From Phycisphaeraceae bacterium (GTDB taxonomy: Bacteria > Planctomycetota > Phycisphaerae > Phycisphaerales > SM1A02), in assembly GCA_004213555.1 (NCBI GenBank), contig SHAP01000002.1, positions 124,001 through 188,000 on the forward strand: 64,000 nucleotides of DNA, written 5' to 3'. This document shows, piece after piece, positions 49,633 through 58,514 of the stretch (position 1 is its first letter; the number at the start of each line of letters is the position of its first letter). The position numbers were made by a program, and so were the translations under genes. Below the pieces are notes generated by a model that searched no databases, had not been told where the DNA came from, and saw only the letters and a list, made by a program, of their open reading frames with translations.

Positions 49633-50679
49633 TCACCAGGCGCGGTATTCGAGCACTGGGGTGCCGGCCGAACGAATGCGTTCTTCGATCGAAGGGCCTT
49701 TCATCAAGCCCAGTCCCAATTGTTCGAAGGGATCGGGTCGACGTTCGTAGCGAAAGACACTGGCTTCGCCTGGATTGACGCCGAGGGCTTGCTCCACCAT
49801 GGCGATGGCGTCTTCCTGGTAGCCAATCGCATCGATCAAGCCCAGCTCGAGGGCCTCATTCGCCGTGAAGACGTTGCCGTTGCACAGGTCATCAAAGTCG
49901 ACACCTTCGGCCAAGCGTTCGGAACGCCCTTCTTCAACCAGCATGCGGAATCGATCGTACGCCGCATCCAAAATTTTTCGGATCTTGGCGTAGTCCTTTT
50001 CGTCCCAGTTGCGCCAGAGATCGTTGGCCACCGCTTTTTCAGGGCTTCGGGTGGCCACCACGCTGTTGGCTTCCACACCGATCTTCTCGGCCAGACCTTC
50101 CATGGTGATCACGCTGGCGATTACGCCAATGGATCCAGTGACGCAGGTTGGCTCGGCCATGATGCGTTCACAGCGGGCGGAGACGTACACGCCTCCCGAG
50201 GCCGAGATGCCGCCGTAGCTGGCAAACACAGGAATGCCCGCATCACGAATCTTTTGCAAGTCGTGATCAATTCGATCCGATGGGGTGACCCCGCCACCAG
50301 GAGAGTCCACCCGGAGCAGCACGGCGTCCACGTTGTCGTTCCGCGCTCGAGCGACCGCGGCCGCCACCTCTGCGGCGGTTTGGTCGGTGATGGCGCCTTC
50401 GACCGGAACAATGGCGATCTGGGTTGCTCGGTCCCCGCGTTGGACGGTGCGCCGGACCACATCATTTTGAACATCCATTGTGCTTGCGCTGGAACCTGCC
50501 GCTCCCGCCACCAAACCAAAGATGAACGCACCTCCGGCCACGAGAACGGCCAGCATCAAGGCGGCAAACACGCCCAACACCACGCTGGCTCCACCGCCAG
50601 AACGGGGGGGGGCGTACATCATGTGTGGTGTCGCGGACGGAACACCGGAAGGTGACGCTGGTGGTGTGGTTTCGCTCAA
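49633..50679 (-). CDS. sppA: Signal peptide peptidase SppA-like serine protease
   Basis: A 348-residue inner-membrane protease that degrades cleaved signal peptides. A Pro-rich cytoplasmic start is followed by one membrane helix (VVLGVFAALMLAVLVAGGAFIFGLV). The protease domain contains VDAVLLRVDSPGGGVTPSDRI, with the nucleophile serine in YGGISASGGVYVSA and the general-base Lys in HDLQKIRDAG, then VTGSIGVIASVITM. It is the short 36K type. The start codon is TTG, backed by AAAGGAG 7 bases upstream, and a TACAAT sequence lies a little farther upstream. It diverges from the amidotransferase gene. Confidence 0.9.
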   Translation of the reverse strand: MSETTPPASPSGVPSATPHMMYAPPRSGGGASVVLGVFAALMLAVLVAGGAFIFGLVAGAAGSSASTMDVQNDVVRRTVQRGDRATQIAIVPVEGAITDQTAAEVAAAVARARNDNVDAVLLRVDSPGGGVTPSDRIDHDLQKIRDAGIPVFASYGGISASGGVYVSARCERIMAEPTCVTGSIGVIASVITMEGLAEKIGVEANSVVATRSPEKAVANDLWRNWDEKDYAKIRKILDAAYDRFRMLVEEGRSERLAEGVDFDDLCNGNVFTANEALELGLIDAIGYQEDAIAMVEQALGVNPGEASVFRYERRPDPFEQLGLGLMKGPSIEERIRSAGTPVLEYRAW

Positions 50680-50781
50680 GAGAAGTCTCCTTTGGGGGTC
50701 TGATTGTACTCCGGTCAGGTTCCGATCCCGGAATGTGTCGGAAAAGTCTCTTTTGGACGGGTCCGTCGTAGAATAAAAATC

Positions 50782-51534
50782 ATGGCTACGTACATCATTG
50801 AGCCCAGTTCATCCGGACCCGCCGAACGCCTTGCGGTCATGCTGCAAGATCTTGGCCACCGGTTGGTGATCATTCGCCCCCACCAGGGTGATGCAGTCCC
50901 AACCGAAACCAGCGATATCGATGCGTTGGTGATCATGGGTGGGCCTGGTTCCGCAGCTTCAGACGAGCCTTGGATCGAGGCCACCCAAAGCTTGGTTCGG
51001 ACGTTGGATGCGGCCGCCATGCCCGTGCTGGGCATCTGTTTGGGAGCTCAAATTGTGGCCCACGCTCTTGGCGGCGAAGTTGGTCCCGTGGAAGCCGGGT
51101 ACCAGTTTGGTTTGGGCGAGATTCACTTGACCCCGGCCGGACGAGACGACCCGTTGTTCGCTGGCTTGGGTTGGTCTCATGTGCAACTGCACCACCATGG
51201 TGAAGCCATCACCACGTTGCCTGATGGAGCCAAGAGTCTGGCCAAGTCAGACGACACCGCGGTGCAAGCTTTTGCCAAGGGCTTGCGGACGTACGGGTTC
51301 CAATTCCACCCGGAATGTTCTCGCGATCGCATCATGAGCTGGTGCGGTTCCGAAGCCCAGTTCATGGACAAGGCGGGGGTGACCGCCGATGCCATCGAGC
51401 GACAGCTCCAACAAGCGGACGGTGGATACGCCGACTACGAACGCAACTCCGTTCGGCTTCTTGAACGTGTGGCTTTGCTGCTGATGCCGGTTGACCGGCG
51501 CTTTGCGGGCACTTCCGGAGAGCTGCGCCACTAG
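50782..51534 (+). CDS. Class I glutamine amidotransferase (GMP synthase-like)
   Basis: A 250-residue single-domain amidotransferase. The nucleophile Cys is in PVLGICLGAQIVAHALGGEV and the His-Glu pair in YGFQFHPECS; IMGGPGSA is the oxyanion strand. It resembles YfeJ/GuaA-like stand-alone domains that hydrolyse glutamine or gamma-glutamyl compounds. No synthetase partner gene lies adjacent. The ATG at 50782 is preceded by a TAGAAT sequence 8 bases upstream (a possible -10) without a good -35. The upstream open frame to 50704 contains no conserved sequence and is not used. Confidence 0.85.
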   Translation: MATYIIEPSSSGPAERLAVMLQDLGHRLVIIRPHQGDAVPTETSDIDALVIMGGPGSAASDEPWIEATQSLVRTLDAAAMPVLGICLGAQIVAHALGGEVGPVEAGYQFGLGEIHLTPAGRDDPLFAGLGWSHVQLHHHGEAITTLPDGAKSLAKSDDTAVQAFAKGLRTYGFQFHPECSRDRIMSWCGSEAQFMDKAGVTADAIERQLQQADGGYADYERNSVRLLERVALLLMPVDRRFAGTSGELRH

Positions 51535-51592
51535 GTGGTGCTGGAGACACCCAACCCAACAAGCACGGGCCCGACCAAGACATGGGATGGGC

Positions 51593-53506
51593 TTATCCCG
51601 GGATGTTGGCGACCAGTTGACGCAGTGCGGTCATGATGGCATCGGCGTCGATTCCGGCCATCTTTTTCTGGTCGGATTGGCTGCCACACGGGATCCACTG
51701 GTCCGGAATGCCCAATCGACGCAGTCGCAAAGGCAGGCCCGCATCGGACGCGGCCTCGGCGATGGCCGCACCGAATCCACCAGGAAGTCCGTGGTCTTCG
51801 ACGGTCATCACGGGCAGTTCACGGCGGGCGAGGTCTTCAAGAAGTTGCAGGTCCACGGGAGCCGCAAATCTACCGTCGTGCACTTCAACGGGCATGCCCT
51901 CAGATGCCAACGCTTCGGCTGCTTCCAAAGCGTCCAATCCACTGGTGCCGTACGACACAATGGCGGCGACCGGGTGTTCTGGTGTGAACAAGGGACGAGA
52001 TCTTCCGAGTTCAAATGCGGGGCAAGGGCCCAAGTCTCGTTCGGTGACGGTGCCTCGGGGGTAGCGCACGGCGGACAAACCGTCGTCGTAGTCGGCCATC
52101 CAAGCCACTGCGGCTTTCAAGCTTGGCTCGTCAATGGGCGCCAAGAGGGCCGCGTTGGGCAAAGTTCGAAGCAATGAAATGTCGCAGAAGCCGTGATGGA
52201 CAGCGCCGTCGCCGCCCACCAAACCAGCCCGGTCAAGACACAGGCGAACGGCAAGGCCCTGCAAGCTGACTTCTTGGAAGGCTTGGTCAAAGGCCCGCTG
52301 GAGGAAGGTGGAATACACGGCGAAGAAGGGGCGGAATCCGGTCTTGGCCAACCCTGCCATCATGTCCATGGCGTGGGATTCGCAAATACCCACATCCCAA
52401 GCGCGGTCGGGGTATTCCTCCAAAATGCGAGTGATGCCCGTGCCATCGGGCATTGCCGCGGTGCACGCCACCACGCGATCGTCTTCGGCCATGGTCGAAG
52501 CCAGCGCGTCGGAGAACGCAGCGGTGAAGGCCCGCCCTTTGCTGACGGTCTCCACGCTGCAGCCTTTCACCTGGAAAGCCGGTGGAGAGTGAAATTTGGT
52601 GGCGTTGCCTTCGGCATGCTCAAAACCCTTGCCTTTCACGGTGTGCACGTGAAGCACAATGGGGCGATCGGCTTTGGCCACTTCACGCAACACCGATTCC
52701 AGCTTCGGCAGGTCGTGTCCGTCGACGGGGCCCACGGTCAACAGGCCAAAATCCGAGAACCAAGAATCTTCGGCCACAAGGTCCTTGGCCACTTCGCCAA
52801 TCTTGTGGTACCAACGCACCAGCGATTCGCCGCCGGGGATGGCGTCGGCCATTCGTTTGGCCCGCAACTTGGCGTCCAAGTAGCGACCATCCATACGCAC
52901 CCGATCCAGTGCCTTGGCAAAGCCACCTTGCGGCTTTGAGATCGACATGCCGTTGTCGTTCAACACGATGAGCATTTGTCGATCCAGCGTGCCCGCGTTG
53001 TTGAGCCCTTCCATGGCCAAGCCGTTCACGATGGAGGCATCGCCAACCAGAGCGACGGTTCGGCGACCCTCGGGGTTGTTTTCGCTGTGGTACCCCTCAC
53101 CTTGAAGCGTGTCGCCCCGGGCCATACCCACGGCGGTCGATATGCCAGTGCCTGCGTGGCCGACGCTGAACAAATCGAACGGGGATTCGCTGGGCTCGGG
53201 GAAGCCTGCCATGCCGCCGGTTTGCCGAAGGGTCGACAGACGGTCCGCGCGACCCGTGAGGATTTTGTGGGGGTAGCACTGGTGTCCCACATCGAACAGC
53301 AGTCGGTCGTGTTCGAAGTTGAAGACCCGGTGCAAGGCCATGGTGAGTTCGACGACCCCGAGGTTTGGGGCCAAGTGGCCACCGGTGGTCATCACTTGGT
53401 CGATGATGGCTTCACGAATCTCTTGGGCAAGTCCTGGCAACTCTTCCGGGGAAAGGCGCCGGAGATCGGTGGGGCCGGCAATGGTGGGCAGGAGCGGAGC
53501 CGTCAT
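51593..53506 (-). CDS. dxs: 1-deoxy-D-xylulose-5-phosphate synthase
   Basis: A 637-residue thiamine-diphosphate enzyme joining pyruvate and glyceraldehyde-3-phosphate, the first step of the MEP isoprenoid pathway. HLAPNLGVVELTMALH, DVGHQCYPHKILTGR, the TPP-binding segment VGDASIVNGLAMEGLNNAG, DNGMSIS, and the C-terminal transketolase parts (VGICESHAMDMMAGLA, DRAGLVGGDGAVHHG) are all present. The polyprenyl synthase gene ends 40 bases upstream on the same strand and ispG lies beyond, so isoprenoid genes are grouped. Normal length; no defects seen. Confidence 0.96.
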   Translation of the reverse strand: MTAPLLPTIAGPTDLRRLSPEELPGLAQEIREAIIDQVMTTGGHLAPNLGVVELTMALHRVFNFEHDRLLFDVGHQCYPHKILTGRADRLSTLRQTGGMAGFPEPSESPFDLFSVGHAGTGISTAVGMARGDTLQGEGYHSENNPEGRRTVALVGDASIVNGLAMEGLNNAGTLDRQMLIVLNDNGMSISKPQGGFAKALDRVRMDGRYLDAKLRAKRMADAIPGGESLVRWYHKIGEVAKDLVAEDSWFSDFGLLTVGPVDGHDLPKLESVLREVAKADRPIVLHVHTVKGKGFEHAEGNATKFHSPPAFQVKGCSVETVSKGRAFTAAFSDALASTMAEDDRVVACTAAMPDGTGITRILEEYPDRAWDVGICESHAMDMMAGLAKTGFRPFFAVYSTFLQRAFDQAFQEVSLQGLAVRLCLDRAGLVGGDGAVHHGFCDISLLRTLPNAALLAPIDEPSLKAAVAWMADYDDGLSAVRYPRGTVTERDLGPCPAFELGRSRPLFTPEHPVAAIVSYGTSGLDALEAAEALASEGMPVEVHDGRFAAPVDLQLLEDLARRELPVMTVEDHGLPGGFGAAIAEAASDAGLPLRLRRLGIPDQWIPCGSQSDQKKMAGIDADAIMTALRQLVANIPG

Positions 53507-53546
53507 GGTTTGATTCTAGGCCTTCAGGAGGCTTGAACGTTGGCCC

Positions 53547-54404
53547 TCAGTGGCTCCGATCCGCCATTTCTTGGGTCAACAGGCGGAGATCGGCGGCCTC
53601 TGGGCCAAACATTTGCAGGGCGTCCAGCGCATCTTGCCGACAGGTTTGGATCCGATCACGAAGCCCGGCCAGCCCGTACACGCGAACCCCAGTCAATTTG
53701 GATTTCCCTTCGTCCTTTCCAGTCCGTTTGCCCATGGTTTCACTGGAGGCGGTGGCATCCAAGAGATCGTCGGTCAGTTGGAACAGCTGCCCCAGATGGT
53801 TGGCCCAAGCGGTCAGGGCTTCGATCTGTGGTGTGGAGGCTTTCGCACTCAAAGCGCCGAGTTCGACGGCGGCGACCAAGAGCGCGCCCGTCTTGCCCGC
53901 TTGCAAGGCCCGTAGGTTTTGTTCGTCAATGGCCAGGGCCTCGCGTTCGGCGGCCATGTCCATCATTTGCCCTTCGATCATTCGCAGGGTGGCTTCGGCC
54001 AGCACGTTGCACATGGCGGGGCCATTGGAGGTGTGGGCCAACAGCTTCATGGCCAACATGGGCATGGCGTCGCCGGCCAAGATGGCGGTGGCCTCATCGG
54101 TATGCCGGTGCAGCGTGGGGCGTCCTCGCCGCAAGTCGTCGTTGTCCAAGGCAGGCAGATCGTCATGAACCAAACTGAACGCGTGGATCATTTCCACGGC
54201 TGCAGCGGGGGCGTCTGCATCTTGGAGTTCTCCACCAATGCACTGGTTGGCAAGCCGGACGAGTGCCGGGCGAAGACGCTTGCCCGGTGCCAACACCGCG
54301 TACCCGATGGCTGCGGCCAGTTCTGGCTCACAACTTCTTTCTCCCAATGCCCGCGTCAAGAGGGCATCGCATGCGTCACGATGTGCTTGGAGTACGGTCG
54401 ACAC
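53547..54404 (-). CDS. ispA: Polyprenyl diphosphate synthase (farnesyl/geranylgeranyl type)
   Basis: A 285-residue trans-prenyltransferase. The first Asp-rich motif is in HDDLPALDNDDLRRGRPTLH (DDxx(xx)D form of short-chain bacterial enzymes) and the second in FQLTDDLLDATAS. GKRLRPALV binds the pyrophosphate, and KTGALLVAAVE and AWANHLGQLFQ line the pocket. GTG at 54404 is preferred over an ATG at 54449, which would overlap the divergent ExbB-like gene. Chain length (C15 or C20) cannot be set with certainty. It is followed by dxs on the same strand. Confidence 0.88.
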   Translation of the reverse strand: MSTVLQAHRDACDALLTRALGERSCEPELAAAIGYAVLAPGKRLRPALVRLANQCIGGELQDADAPAAAVEMIHAFSLVHDDLPALDNDDLRRGRPTLHRHTDEATAILAGDAMPMLAMKLLAHTSNGPAMCNVLAEATLRMIEGQMMDMAAEREALAIDEQNLRALQAGKTGALLVAAVELGALSAKASTPQIEALTAWANHLGQLFQLTDDLLDATASSETMGKRTGKDEGKSKLTGVRVYGLAGLRDRIQTCRQDALDALQMFGPEAADLRLLTQEMADRSH

Positions 54405-54426
54405 ACCGCCATCGTAGGATGTAATC

Positions 54427-54987
54427 GTGATTGATTTGATCGGAGCCATCTTGGAACGCGGCGGGCCAGTGCTTTGGCTGTTGGTGGTCCTTTCGTTGGC
54501 CGTGGTGGCCACTGGCCTGGAACGCTTCTGGTGGTGGTCCACCGTTGGAAGTGAATTTCGGCTCCACCGCTACCGGCGAGATGGTGGCGGGCCTCAGTTG
54601 GACCGTTGGCGTCAAATTTTGAGCGAGGAGGGCCACGCCATGGCCTTCACCGTGATCGAAAGAGACCTTCGGCGTGGCGTTTCCTTTTTGGGATTTGTGG
54701 TCGGGGCCGCCCCAATGTTGGGCATCTTGGGCACGGTGCTTGGATTGGCCAAGGCCTTGGGCGCCTTGGGGGCCAAGGGAACCGGGACCTCGCAAGCCAG
54801 TTTGGATCGACTGATTTCTGCCGGCTTGGCCGAAGCCATGCTGACCACCGCGGCCGGTTTGGCCATCGCCTTGGTGGCGTTGGTTCTGCGGCATTGGTTG
54901 CACGCAAGAGTGCGTGAAGCCGGTGGCGTGCTCAACTGTGAAGTCGAACGCCTCAGTCCGAAGTTGGAGCCCACTCCGGATCCGTGA
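54427..54987 (+). CDS. MotA/TolQ/ExbB-type proton channel protein
   Basis: A 186-residue three-helix membrane protein. Helix 1 is GGPVLWLLVVLSLAVVATGLERF; helices 2 and 3 are in SFLGFVVGAAPMLGILGTVLGL and AEAMLTTAAGLAIALVALVL, which hold the conserved small and polar residues of the ExbB family. Start is GTG. Unlike usual exbBD or tolQR operons, no ExbD/TolR-like gene follows; instead the gene runs 35 bases into the convergent prepilin-like gene. It may energise a transporter encoded elsewhere. Confidence 0.85.
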   Translation: MIDLIGAILERGGPVLWLLVVLSLAVVATGLERFWWWSTVGSEFRLHRYRRDGGGPQLDRWRQILSEEGHAMAFTVIERDLRRGVSFLGFVVGAAPMLGILGTVLGLAKALGALGAKGTGTSQASLDRLISAGLAEAMLTTAAGLAIALVALVLRHWLHARVREAGGVLNCEVERLSPKLEPTPDP

Positions 54988-55903
54988 GACCGTCCACCCA
55001 ACGGGTCATGTCATCCAAATCGGGGACAGACTCGGTTTCCACATGGCCATCCGCCGCCAGCACCACCACCTCTCCGGTGTGGCGTCCCCAAGGGATTTCC
55101 GCAAATTGACGTCCTGGGCTCAACGCCAGTGTCTCGACTTTGTACGGCACATCTTCAATGGATTGCCACGCTGGGTATGTGTAGGTCTGGAGAACGGCAT
55201 TTGGAGGCCCGATCAGATCGACGCCAGGTCGAGGAGTGTCACGATCTCGCACCAAGTCGGAGCTTTGTATTCGGCTTTGGGTGGCCGAGCAGAACAAGAC
55301 GAGATGCGAAGGTCTGGTGATGGTGGAAACCGTGCGTCGCACCAGCACTGGATTGTTGCTCCGTATGGCCGGTCCGATGCCGTCTTCGGTTTCGATCCAA
55401 CGCCCACCGATATGGCGACCGTTGTACGCGAACGCGGGATGGCGACTGACTGTGGTTCGGCGCAAGGTGGCTTCGGGCCAAGGTCCTGAAGCATCCCATG
55501 GATCCAGAGGGTCGTTGCCGTCGGCTTGACCACACCGCAGCGGCAGGGGGTCTTCGACCCCATACCCATGCAGCAAGGGTTGCAATTGATTGCCCAAGGA
55601 AGGCAGAAGCCGGGTGGCCCAGTACCCCAAGTCGTTGGGCAACATGGGGGCGCCGCCGGGCCAGAAGTTCTCAAGATCCCAGCGGTTGACCACGGCCGAG
55701 TCCAGATGTCCTGGAAGGCAAGCCTCTTGGGAACGGGTGGCATATTGCTCGAATGCCGTGTGCAGTGCGCGAATCGCGCTGCTTTCCGCACGCTTCTTCG
55801 AGCTGCGTTGGGCTGAACTGAGGGCGGGAAGCAACAAGGCGATCAAGACTCCGATGACGGCCATCGCCACCAAGAGTTCGATCAGACTGAACGCGCGTCG
55901 CAT
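54953..55903 (-). CDS. Prepilin-type N-terminal cleavage protein (pseudopilin-like)
   Basis: A 316-residue protein with a textbook type IV prepilin start (RRAFSLIELLVAMAVIGVLIALLLPAL), with cleavage expected before the Phe and Glu at +5. The remaining 280 residues form a globular domain with no strong family assignment, including AFAYNGRHIGGRW and the C-terminal VVVLAADGHVETESVPD that is typical of planctomycete pseudopilins. It is the gene directly after ispG, whose TGA overlaps its ATG by one base, so it is probably co-expressed. No type II secretion or pilus assembly genes are near. Confidence 0.82.
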   Translation of the reverse strand: MRRAFSLIELLVAMAVIGVLIALLLPALSSAQRSSKKRAESSAIRALHTAFEQYATRSQEACLPGHLDSAVVNRWDLENFWPGGAPMLPNDLGYWATRLLPSLGNQLQPLLHGYGVEDPLPLRCGQADGNDPLDPWDASGPWPEATLRRTTVSRHPAFAYNGRHIGGRWIETEDGIGPAIRSNNPVLVRRTVSTITRPSHLVLFCSATQSRIQSSDLVRDRDTPRPGVDLIGPPNAVLQTYTYPAWQSIEDVPYKVETLALSPGRQFAEIPWGRHTGEVVVLAADGHVETESVPDLDDMTRWVDGLTDPEWAPTSD

Positions 55904-57159
55904 CAGGTCCGGCCGATGGTGGGTTTTTCGACGAGACCCGCGCGGATTTTTTCAATCCCCGATCCCAAATCACCAATGGGATCGGGCGGAACAATGTCGA
56001 CTTTCTTTTCGCCCAGCTTGGCTTCGCCGCGGCGTACCTTTTCTTGGAAGTCAAGGCATTCGGCTCGCAGGCGATCAAGAATTTCTTCTTCGGGCACGTT
56101 GGCGACTTTTTCACCCTGCACATAGATGATGCCGCGGCGGTCGCCCGCGAACACCGCCACGTCCGCGCCTTCGGCTTCGCCGGGCCCGTTGACCACGCAG
56201 CCCATGACCGCCACTTTCATGGGCAGTTCGACGTCTTGATCAAGCGTTCGTTTGACCTGCTGCACCAGCTCAAAGAGGTCCACCTGCAAACGTCCACAGG
56301 TGGGGCAGGCGATCAATTCCGCCCCTTTGCGTTCACGCAGTCCAAGGCAGCAGAGCATTTCAGCGCCGTCTTCCACTTCGTGCACAGGATCGGAGGCGTA
56401 GGAGATTCGGATGGTGTCACCGATGCCTTGTTGCAGCAGCGATCCCAGGGCGACGACCGAGCGAATGCATCCGGTCTCTTTGGGGCCGGCATGCGTGACG
56501 CCAAGGTGCAACGGATAATCAAACCGTTTGGCAATTTCTGTGTACGCGTCCACCGTCAACATGGTGTCCATGCTTTTCGCGCTGATGGCCAAGTCGTGGA
56601 AATCCTTGGCGTGGAAAATGTCCAAATACTCTTCCAGCTTCGCGATCATCAAAGCCAGCATTTGGCCGTGGCGGTGTTCGCTGAAGAATCGGCCCAGTTC
56701 TTGGGCCCGAACCTGCTTGTCCCGACGTTCAATGATGGAGCCTTCGTTCACGCCAATGCGGATGGGAATGCCGCGATCTTTGCACGCATCAATCACGGCC
56801 TCGACCTGCACCCGGTCGCTGATGTTGCCGGGGTTGAGTCGAATCTTGTGCACGCCGGCTTCCACGGCCTCAAGGGCGCGTTTGAAGTGGAAGTGCACGT
56901 CGGCCACGATGGGCACACTGGTGCGGCGGAGGATTTCTGGCAGCGCCTCGGTGTCTTTCTTTTCGGGCACCGCCACGCGAACAATGTCCGCGCCCGCAGC
57001 ATGCAGGCGGTTGATCTCGGCCACCGATGCTTCCACGTCGTGGGTGAACGACGTGGTCATGGTTTGGAGGGCCACCGGGGCGCCGCCACCGACTTCCACG
57101 ATGCCGGTGCGCTCATCACCAATTCGGATTCGGCGCGTTCGTTCGCGGTGCATGTTCAT
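55903..57159 (-). CDS. ispG: 4-hydroxy-3-methylbut-2-enyl diphosphate synthase
   Basis: A 418-residue iron-sulfur enzyme of the MEP pathway, also called GcpE, making HMBPP from MEcPP. It begins RRIRIGDERTGIVEVGGGAPVALQTMT and has IVADVHFHFKRALEAVEAG, KIRLNPGNI and the barrel motifs of the bacterial short form. The iron-sulfur ligands are the Cys in ACPTCGR and in MGCVVNGPGEA with the downstream glutamate. Together with dxs and the polyprenyl synthase it forms an isoprenoid locus. Its last base is shared with the start of the prepilin-like gene. Confidence 0.95.
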   Translation of the reverse strand: MNMHRERTRRIRIGDERTGIVEVGGGAPVALQTMTTSFTHDVEASVAEINRLHAAGADIVRVAVPEKKDTEALPEILRRTSVPIVADVHFHFKRALEAVEAGVHKIRLNPGNISDRVQVEAVIDACKDRGIPIRIGVNEGSIIERRDKQVRAQELGRFFSEHRHGQMLALMIAKLEEYLDIFHAKDFHDLAISAKSMDTMLTVDAYTEIAKRFDYPLHLGVTHAGPKETGCIRSVVALGSLLQQGIGDTIRISYASDPVHEVEDGAEMLCCLGLRERKGAELIACPTCGRLQVDLFELVQQVKRTLDQDVELPMKVAVMGCVVNGPGEAEGADVAVFAGDRRGIIYVQGEKVANVPEEEILDRLRAECLDFQEKVRRGEAKLGEKKVDIVPPDPIGDLGSGIEKIRAGLVEKPTIGRT

Positions 57160-57168
57160 ACCTTCATT

Positions 57169-58416
57169 TTAGGCCGCATCGGCGGTGGACTCGTCTGCTT
57201 TCTTGCCCGAGAAGGCAAAAGCGAAGAGCAGCATCACCACCGCCGCCATACCCGCGGGCTTGAGCCACAGCGAAGCCCATTCCACCATTTTGCCGGGTTC
57301 GGCTCCCGGTTCGGTGGCTTCGACCATCACGGTGTGCGCGGCTTCAATTTTGCCCGCCACCAGAGCACCAATGAACATGCCCAATCCCAGCGTGAAGAAG
57401 ACCAACATGCCTTGGGCTTGGGAACGAATTTCGGGTGGGGCGATCTTGTCGGTGTAGATCTGGCCCGTCACGAAGAAGAAGTCGTAGCAAATGCCGTGGA
57501 GCAGGATGCCGCCGATCATCATCCAGACCACACCATCGTCGGCCCCGAAGGAGAACATGGCGTACCGAGCCACCCACGCGATCATGCCCACGAGCAAGGT
57601 GGTTTTGATGCCAAACTTCTTCAAGAAGATGGGCAACGCAAGCATGAAGAGCACCTCGGACATTTGCCCCAGGGTCATTCTGGCGGCGGGGTTTTCCATG
57701 CCTGCATCGGTGATGAATCGCGCGGCCATCTGGTAGTAGAAGGCCAAGGGAATGCAGATGAGGAACGAGCCGATCATGAAGACGAAGAAGGATCGATCCT
57801 TCAGCAGCGACATGGCGTCCAGACCAATGGCTTGCTTGGCGCTGAACGGCGTGCCCTTGGCGGGGGGTGGAGTGTTGGGGAGCGTAAAGCTGTACAAGCC
57901 CATGAGTGCGGAAGCGCCGATGGCCAGGTAGAACTGGTCGATGGTGGCGTCGGCCCCCAGCCAAGAGACCGTCAGTCCAGCCACGATCCAGCCAATGGTC
58001 CCAAAGACTCGAATCATCGGGAAGGTCTTCTCGGTGTCGGCAATGTTGCTCATGGCCACGGTGTTGACGATGGCCACGGTGGGGAAGAAGCTCAGCATGA
58101 AGCAGAAGAACACAATGTTGATGGTGTCAGGGGAAGGGTTCTCCACCGTCATGAAGGTTGTGGCGACGTACATCCCCGCGGTCCCGATGAGGTGCAAGAT
58201 GCCCAACACCACTTGGGAAGGCAGGAACCGGTCGGCGATCATGCCCACCAGAAAGGGGCTGATCATTCCGGCGATTGGACCGACCGAGTAGGTCCAGCCA
58301 AAGTCCTCGGCCCCAAAGCCAATCGTTTCCAAATAATTGGGGCCCGTGACGTACCACGCCCCCCAAATAAAGAACTGAATGAACATCATGATGCAGAGGC
58401 GCGGGGTGGTCAGCAT
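57169..58416 (-). CDS. NupG-type MFS transporter (nucleoside:H+ symporter family)
   Basis: A 415-residue, 12-helix transporter. CIMMFIQFFIWGAWYVTGPNYL is the classic first helix of the NupG/XapB family, followed by GPIAGMISPFLVGMIADRF and DTEKTFPMIRVFGTIGWIVAG. The central loop PNTPPPAKGTPFSAKQAIGLD separates the two halves. The ATG at 58416 follows AAGGAAGA and gives normal length; a start 13 codons upstream is possible. Nucleoside import is the family's known role, but related planctomycete proteins often have unknown sugar or nucleoside substrates. It diverges from the ECF sigma gene. Confidence 0.86.
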   Translation of the reverse strand: MLTTPRLCIMMFIQFFIWGAWYVTGPNYLETIGFGAEDFGWTYSVGPIAGMISPFLVGMIADRFLPSQVVLGILHLIGTAGMYVATTFMTVENPSPDTINIVFFCFMLSFFPTVAIVNTVAMSNIADTEKTFPMIRVFGTIGWIVAGLTVSWLGADATIDQFYLAIGASALMGLYSFTLPNTPPPAKGTPFSAKQAIGLDAMSLLKDRSFFVFMIGSFLICIPLAFYYQMAARFITDAGMENPAARMTLGQMSEVLFMLALPIFLKKFGIKTTLLVGMIAWVARYAMFSFGADDGVVWMMIGGILLHGICYDFFFVTGQIYTDKIAPPEIRSQAQGMLVFFTLGLGMFIGALVAGKIEAAHTVMVEATEPGAEPGKMVEWASLWLKPAGMAAVVMLLFAFAFSGKKADESTADAA

Positions 58417-58514
58417 GGGTTCTTCCTTCCGGTGACAAACAAATCTGAGATTCATGGTAAGAAGACGTCCACTTTTGCGTCGATTGGTGTCGACCGACCC
58501 CGTTGGAGCCCCGA

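Noticed and set aside
50753-50774. TTGGAC and TAGAAT as a promoter for the amidotransferase gene
   Set aside because: The spacer is only 10 bases, too short for a sigma-70 promoter. The TAGAAT alone may be a -10.
58479-58494. GTCGA-n6-TCGAC inverted repeat before the ECF sigma gene
   Set aside because: Only 5-base arms in GC-rich sequence. It could be chance, and no comparison sequence is available to call it an operator.
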